Shown here piece after piece: positions 60,148 to 64,000 of a DNA stretch of 64,000 nt (positions are counted from its first letter, which is position 1; each line of letters starts with the position of its first letter). The stretch covers positions 1 through 64,000 of the forward strand of contig CALVAQ010000002.1 of the NCBI GenBank assembly GCA_944325595.1, in the 5' to 3' direction. The notes under the pieces are model-generated. The model searched no databases, had not been told where the DNA came from, and worked only from the letters and a program-made list of their open reading frames with translations. The stretch comes from Candidatus Gastranaerophilales bacterium. GTDB taxonomy: Bacteria; Cyanobacteriota; Vampirovibrionia; Gastranaerophilales; Gastranaerophilaceae. The translations under genes and the position numbers were made by a program.

Positions 60148-61005
60148 TTAAACAGCAGGTTCAAGACCTTTTGAAATATTGTCGATTGTTCTGAATATTT
60201 TTTCTGTCATTTCCTGAATATATTCACTTGAAACAACACCGTTCATAACAATATCCGCACACTGCATAGCCGGTCTGATATATGTCTGGGCGGTCATATT
60301 TACGTTTTCAAACTGCATATCAGCGGCAACACCGGTTTTTCCTCTTGATTCGGCACGTCTGTACCATCTGTCTTTTATGATATCGAACGGCGTAAAGATA
60401 TAAACCTTTACATCCATAATGTCTCTTAAACCTTCGTTTAGGACATACAAGCCTTCGTTAACAATAATTTTTGCAGGCTTTTTGAGAACACCGTGAGGAA
60501 AACTTTCACAGGTAGTAAAATTGTAATCCGGACTGCGAACGGCGGAACCGTTTTTGAGTGACACAAGATGCTCTTTCATCAAATCAAGATTAATCGCTTT
60601 TGGTGTGTCAAAACTGTACCCTTTTGCAAAAAATGCTTCGTAGCTTCCGGCTTCTTTAAGCTCTTTTGACCAGTCATAATAATAATCATCGCAGCAAACT
60701 ATTGTATAAACATCAGTTCTTTCTTCGGCTATGCAAGAACGAATTGCATTCTGTACAAATGTTGTTTTTCCCGAAGCAGACTCACCTGCAATCCCGATAA
60801 GAAAACGGCAGCCACGCTCACTCAAAGCCCGGCGGGCAAGATTGAAAATGACAGACTCTTTTACGTTAATAAAAAGCGGATTTTTTTGCTTTTTATCTTC
60901 TTCAAGAATTTTTTTCAAACTTTCTACTATTTTTACAACAATAGGAAAATTCGAAGTCTGCTCGTTTTGTACTGTATTGTCTGTGTTTTCTGTAGTTAGC
61001 TGCAT
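60148..61005 (-). CDS. Uridine-kinase/phosphoribulokinase-like P-loop protein (paralogue 2)
   Basis: This 285-residue protein parallels the one at 38942: Walker A G74-ESAS-G79-K80-T81 (FLIGIAGESASGKTTFVQN), the loop VCCDDYYYDWSKEL, and the C-terminal TYIRPAMQCADIVMNG. A 60-residue N-terminal extension precedes the kinase domain. An LVEGM-like strand reads IIVNEGLYVLNEGL. The substrate is unknown. A GGGG ribosome site lies before the ATG. It converges on rpsU. Confidence 0.82.
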   Translation of the reverse strand: MQLTTENTDNTVQNEQTSNFPIVVKIVESLKKILEEDKKQKNPLFINVKESVIFNLARRALSERGCRFLIGIAGESASGKTTFVQNAIRSCIAEERTDVYTIVCCDDYYYDWSKELKEAGSYEAFFAKGYSFDTPKAINLDLMKEHLVSLKNGSAVRSPDYNFTTCESFPHGVLKKPAKIIVNEGLYVLNEGLRDIMDVKVYIFTPFDIIKDRWYRRAESRGKTGVAADMQFENVNMTAQTYIRPAMQCADIVMNGVVSSEYIQEMTEKIFRTIDNISKGLEPAV

Positions 61006-61135
61006 ATCTTAACCCCATTCATAATAAATATATTAGAATAAAATCGGTCAAATATCTTAATTGTAACTTAAAATGTAAAAAAAATTAATGTTGCTAGTTT
61101 TAACCTGTTATATTAAGTATTTGTTATAAAACGGG

Positions 61136-61163
61136 TTGTAATAATATTTTCTTGCTCTATAAT
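61136..61163 (+). promoter_or_regulatory. rpsT promoter
   Basis: TTGTAA (61136-61141), a 16-base spacer and a perfect TATAAT (61158-61163). The resulting leader is about 85 bases, long enough for regulation, with no structure that I can assign. Confidence 0.65.
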
Positions 61164-61253
61164 AAAATTACTCACCAAACCTCTTTGCAGATTTTAAAGG
61201 AGCTGTGAACAAAACAGAACCTTGATAGTTGCAAAAGAAAGGAAAACAAAACA

Positions 61254-61523
61254 ATGGCTAATATTAAATCCGCTAAAAAAAGAGTACTTATAGCAGAAAG
61301 AAACAGATTGAAAAACGTTGCTGTAAAATCTGAAATCAAAACTGCTATCAGAAAAACTCTGGAACTAGCACAAGCCAAAAACGAAGCAGAATTGAAACCG
61401 GCTATGAGCCACGCATACAAACTGTGTGACAAGGCTGTTTCAAAAGGTGTTTTGCACAAAAACACTGCTGCAAGAAAAAAATCAAGATTGACTCTTGCCG
61501 TTAACAAACTTTTGGCAAAATAG
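61254..61523 (+). CDS. rpsT: 30S ribosomal protein S20
   Basis: The 89-residue lysine-rich helical protein begins MANIKSAKKRVLIAERNRL and ends LHKNTAARKKSRLTLAVNKL, matching S20 of the small subunit along its length. AAAGGA lies nine bases before the ATG. It is a single-gene unit followed by a hairpin. Confidence 0.97.
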   Translation: MANIKSAKKRVLIAERNRLKNVAVKSEIKTAIRKTLELAQAKNEAELKPAMSHAYKLCDKAVSKGVLHKNTAARKKSRLTLAVNKLLAK

Positions 61524-61537
61524 TTGATTAAAAGATT

Positions 61538-61579
61538 ACACAAAGAGTCCTGATGAATATTCATCGGGACTCTTTGTGT
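61538..61579 (+). terminator. Long hairpin after rpsT
   Basis: ACACAAAGAGTCCTGATGAAT pairs with ATTCATCGGGACTCTTTGTGT apart from one wobble, a stem of about 20 bp with almost no loop. The following GTATGTGAAAAAT is not a true U-tract, so it may act as an RNA-stabilising end or a weak terminator. Confidence 0.6.
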
Positions 61580-61605
61580 ATGTGAAAAATAAGCTTTAAC
61601 AATCT

Positions 61606-61723
61606 CAAAAAAAACCTCTTCTTAAAAAAACAAAGAAGAGGCGAGCACTAAGTACAAGCAATCAGAAGAGTTGAGGATTTACTATGACAATATAGCCTGT
61701 TTCTCGACGGTTTTCATTGCACA
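61606..61723 (-). ncRNA. Candidate small RNA in the rpsT-oxidoreductase gap
   Basis: On the minus strand a promoter-like TTGCCG (61753-61758), 17 bases, then ATATAA (61730-61735) is followed by about 118 bases ending in a strong terminator: CCTCTTCTT/AAGAAGAGG (61615-61623 and 61633-61641), a 9-bp perfect stem with eight T after it. There is no open frame of note. The middle carries UCCUCAACUCUUCU, again pyrimidine-rich. Expression is not shown. Confidence 0.45.
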
Positions 61724-61794
61724 AAATCGTTATATTGTTTTTTAATACTTTCCGGCAATGTGTTATTACTGCTTAATCTTTATATAGATTTAAT

Positions 61795-61824
61795 TTGATT
61801 TTTATTTTTGCTGGTTGATATAAT
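61795..61824 (+). promoter_or_regulatory. Oxidoreductase promoter
   Basis: TTGATT (61795-61800), an 18-base spacer and TATAAT (61819-61824) with an extended -10 TGA just before it. Confidence 0.65.
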
Positions 61825-61861
61825 GGTGAAGGAAATTGAGAATGTATACAGGGGACAATAA

Positions 61862-62872
61862 ATGAACGAACAAAAATCAGGTGTAAAAGTGGCGGTCTTG
61901 GGCGCCGGTATATGGGGAAAAAATCTTGTTCGTAACTTTTATAATTTGAATTATCTGGATACTGTTTGTGATATGGATCCGGAAAACAGAAAAAAAGTGG
62001 AATCGGAATACCCCGGTGTGAATCTTACTCCTGACTTTAATGATGTTTTGAACAACAAAGATATTGATGCCGTTGTTATAGCGACACCGAGTCATACTCA
62101 TTTCAAACTTGTAAAAATGGCTCTTGAGGCAGGCAAACATGTATATGTAGAAAAACCGATTGCTACTGCGAGCAAAGAAGCTCTTATTTTGAAAGAACTT
62201 GCGGAATCAAAAAATCTTGTTTTGATGGTCGGACATTTGCTTTTGTACCATCCGGCAGTTAACAGACTCAAAATGATTGTCCAATCGGGTGAGCTTGGCG
62301 AAATCAGATATGTTCAGTCAGACAGATTAAACATAAATTACTTTAAAAACGACAGAAGTGTAATGTGGGATTTGGCGCCGCATGATGTTTCTATGGTAAG
62401 CTACATTCTCGGTGAAGAGCCTAAAAGAGTAATTTCTGCTATGGGTGTAAGCTCAGAAGCAAATGAAATTATGGATATTACACACATTGAAATTGAATAC
62501 GAATCAGGCTGTGTCGCTCATATTTCAGACAGCTGGATTCATCCGCAAAAGCGTGTAAACCTTATGCTCAGAGGAACAAAAGGTTCTGCAATGTTTGACG
62601 ATACACTCAAAGAAAACAAACTGCAGGTGTTCAAAAATGACAAACCGAATTCCGGCAGTGTCGTTTCTCTGGATTATATTGAAATAGAGCCTCTAAAGCT
62701 CGAATGCGAACATTTTGTAAAATGCATAAAACAGGGTCTAAAAGCGAGAAGCGACGGTGAAAACGGTTATTTCGTCGTAAAAATTCTTGAAGATGCGGAA
62801 AAAATGATGCTCGGCGACAAACTAAAACTTCTTAACGAGCACAGTTTTGCTTCTTCACGTTCAAAACAATAA
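61862..62872 (+). CDS. Gfo/Idh/MocA-family oxidoreductase
   Basis: The 336-residue NAD(P)-dependent protein has a Rossmann fold start VAVLGAGIWGKNLVRNFYNL and the family signature HVYVEKPIATASKEALIL. The C-terminal alpha/beta domain holds MWDLAPHDVSMVSYILGE, whose Asp and His are the usual substrate-side residues. Members oxidise or reduce sugar and sugar-nucleotide substrates; relatives close to this pattern act in nucleotide-sugar pathways, which would fit the NeuB-like gene elsewhere, but the substrate is unknown. GGGGACAATAA precedes the ATG. Confidence 0.88.
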   Translation: MNEQKSGVKVAVLGAGIWGKNLVRNFYNLNYLDTVCDMDPENRKKVESEYPGVNLTPDFNDVLNNKDIDAVVIATPSHTHFKLVKMALEAGKHVYVEKPIATASKEALILKELAESKNLVLMVGHLLLYHPAVNRLKMIVQSGELGEIRYVQSDRLNINYFKNDRSVMWDLAPHDVSMVSYILGEEPKRVISAMGVSSEANEIMDITHIEIEYESGCVAHISDSWIHPQKRVNLMLRGTKGSAMFDDTLKENKLQVFKNDKPNSGSVVSLDYIEIEPLKLECEHFVKCIKQGLKARSDGENGYFVVKILEDAEKMMLGDKLKLLNEHSFASSRSKQ

Positions 62873-62897
62873 TAAATATAGTATTGAGGAGTATAAG

Positions 62898-63572
62898 ATG
62901 GCTAATTTAATTACTATTTTAAGAATGATTATCGCATTTATTGCAATATGTCTGTTGTTTTACCAGACACCGGCAAGTTACATTGCTGCATTTATTTTGA
63001 CTATTATCGCAATATGGTTTGACGGACTGGATGGCTTTGTTGCAAGACTGTTGAAAGAAAGCTCAAAATTTGGCGCAGTTCTCGATATTTTGGGTGACAG
63101 AGTCGTTGAAAATATTTACTGGATTGTTTTTGCGGTATTGGGATGGATTCCTGTCTGGATTCCTTTGATTGTTGTAACAAGAGGCATCCTGACTGACGGT
63201 GTCAGAAGTATCGCTCTCGAACAGGGCTATACAGCATTTGGCGCAACGACAATGATGAAAACAAAAGTCGGACACTTCCTTGTTGCTTCTAATTTTTCAA
63301 GAGGCACATATGCCGTTACAAAAGCGCTGGCTTTTGCTTTGATGATTTTGTGTAACTTCCCGTTTGCAAGTATGACATTCTTCCTGCAGGGAGAAGACCC
63401 TGTTCTGTCAGCACAGGCAATTTCCGCATGGACATCTTTTCACAACATTTGTACTGCAATATGTCCGTTTGCTCACTTCTGTGTATATGTAGCGGTTATA
63501 TTCTGCGTAATCCGCGGATTGCCGGTACTCATTGAGAGCAGAAGATTTTTTGTTGAAGATGAGAAAAAATAA
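62898..63572 (+). CDS. CDP-alcohol phosphatidyltransferase (PgsA-like)
   Basis: The 224-residue membrane enzyme has the exact family signature D-G-x2-A-R-x8-G-x3-D-x3-D (DGFVARLLKESSKFGAVLD then ILGD). NLITILRMIIAFIAICL matches the N-terminal helix of phosphatidylglycerophosphate synthase, the best guess, which uses CDP-diacylglycerol and glycerol-3-phosphate. About six hydrophobic segments are present. The ATG at 62898 follows GAGGAG and is preferred over an earlier start at 62847. It follows the oxidoreductase by 25 bases. Confidence 0.88.
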   Translation: MANLITILRMIIAFIAICLLFYQTPASYIAAFILTIIAIWFDGLDGFVARLLKESSKFGAVLDILGDRVVENIYWIVFAVLGWIPVWIPLIVVTRGILTDGVRSIALEQGYTAFGATTMMKTKVGHFLVASNFSRGTYAVTKALAFALMILCNFPFASMTFFLQGEDPVLSAQAISAWTSFHNICTAICPFAHFCVYVAVIFCVIRGLPVLIESRRFFVEDEKK

Positions 63573-63576
63573 TGCA

Positions 63577-63610
63577 AAAAGGCTTCTTCAAAACAGAAGC
63601 CTTTTGTTTT
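63577..63610 (+). terminator. Intrinsic terminator after the phosphatidyltransferase
   Basis: AAAAGGCTTC (63577-63586) pairs with GAAGCCTTTT (63596-63605), followed by GTTTT. Confidence 0.85.
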
Positions 63611-63624
63611 AGATTAGCTTTACT

Positions 63625-64000
63625 ATGGATATAAAAACCAAACTGAATATAGTCTTATATGAACCGGAAATTCCTCAAAATACGGGTAACATTGTCAGGC
63701 TGGCTGCCTGTACAAATGCCGATGTATATCTGGTTGGGAAATTGGGATTTTCAATAGACAGCAGGCACCTCAAAAGAGCCGGACTTGATTACTGGGATTC
63801 CGTAAATATCAAGAGAGTCGAACATCTTGAAGATTTATGGAAAGAATTTCCAAATAATGATTTTTATTACCTCACAACAAAGACAAAAAATATTTATACA
63901 GAGGTAAAATTCAAAGACGGAGATTTTCTCGTTTTTGGACCGGAAACCAGAGGACTGCCTGAAGATTTGATTTTTGCAAAAGGTGAAAATTCTATAACTA
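63625..64000 (+). CDS. trmL: tRNA (cytidine(34)-2'-O)-methyltransferase, partial
   Basis: The gene runs off the window; 125 codons are visible. The SPOUT-fold protein begins LNIVLYEPEIPQNTGNIVRL, then RHLKRAGLDYWD and the SAM-binding knot segment LVFGPETRGLPEDL, a close match to TrmL (YibK), which methylates the wobble base of tRNA-Leu. It lies just after a terminator with no visible ribosome site. Confidence 0.9.
   Translation, partial: MDIKTKLNIVLYEPEIPQNTGNIVRLAACTNADVYLVGKLGFSIDSRHLKRAGLDYWDSVNIKRVEHLEDLWKEFPNNDFYYLTTKTKNIYTEVKFKDGDFLVFGPETRGLPEDLIFAKGENSIT

Larger units (their letters stand above)
61524..61861. other. Intergenic region after rpsT
   Basis: The 338 bases contain the rpsT hairpin at 61538-61579, a minus-strand terminator with a candidate small RNA (61606-61723) and the promoter of the downstream oxidoreductase (61795-61824). 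No protein gene is seen. Confidence 0.6.

Noticed and set aside
61206-61226. Six-codon leader peptide before rpsT
   Set aside because: An AAAGGAG is only two bases from the GTG, too close for normal initiation, and no attenuator follows.

Overview
The window looks like the chromosome of a non-photosynthetic relative of Cyanobacteria (Melainabacteria/Vampirovibrionia, most likely the gut order Gastranaerophilales). This placement is an inference. It rests on an AT-rich genome, a cyanobacterial/plastid Ycf23-type (DUF561) protein, a two-membrane envelope toolkit (Skp/OmpH, MlaD, a giant AsmA-like protein), the [FeFe]-hydrogenase maturase HydG typical of strict fermenters, FliW-CsrA and FliO flagellar proteins, and several lineage-style hypothetical proteins whose N-termini share a short I-N-x-x-S-F-like motif. 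No phage, insertion sequence or CRISPR array is visible.

Layout. 1-364 is a noncoding left edge with a GC-richer palindromic start. 365-7063 holds a membrane hypothetical, a MiaB/MtaB-type tRNA methylthiotransferase, a nitrilase-family amidase, a PBP4-type carboxypeptidase and a TPR-fliW-csrA-TPR cluster. 7173-17701 is housekeeping (clpC, gyrA, ycf23-like, pgk) interrupted by a 953-residue membrane-anchored glycogen/starch-synthase-like protein. 17882-24635 has two alpha/beta hydrolases, DNA glycosylase Tag, a flavoprotein, Skp, HydG, MlaD and a small membrane protein. A tRNA-Ser(CGA) at 24649 opens a 1.6-kb gene-free stretch of nested repeats (88-, 101- and 133-bp units), palindromes, a candidate small RNA and an iterated AGTATATA motif.

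26345-33178 carries nadK, recN, a XerC/D recombinase, gltD and glnA. 33336-38842 has two small proteins, then a tightly packed fliO-neuB-HAD phosphatase-TPR-lysC run that suggests nonulosonic-acid synthesis linked to a flagellar export protein. 38942-47023 has a uridine-kinase-like protein, a ribbon-helix-helix protein, a glycine-zipper protein, a 5'-nucleotidase-like protein without signal peptide and the AsmA-like giant. 47122-50854 is rnhC and an incomplete glycine-cleavage cluster (gcvT-gcvH-gcvPA, no gcvPB). 50875-57823 is a minus-strand block (rpe, rnc, cdsA, frr, pyrH, a hypothetical, pnp). The right end has yqeG, a U32 peptidase, rpsU, a second uridine-kinase-like paralogue, rpsT, a candidate small RNA, a Gfo/Idh oxidoreductase, a CDP-alcohol phosphatidyltransferase and a truncated trmL.

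Most convergent gene pairs are separated by strong bidirectional hairpin terminators. At least four genes have a TATAAT-like box exactly six bases before an ATG, implying leaderless mRNAs. The most unusual signals are the tRNA-Ser trailer, which carries two 14-nt segments antisense to the tRNA's own T arm within a tandem repeat of the tRNA 3' end; the shared N-terminal motif on otherwise unrelated proteins; two terminator-bounded candidate small RNAs; and a hairpin pair with overlapping arms in front of pgk.
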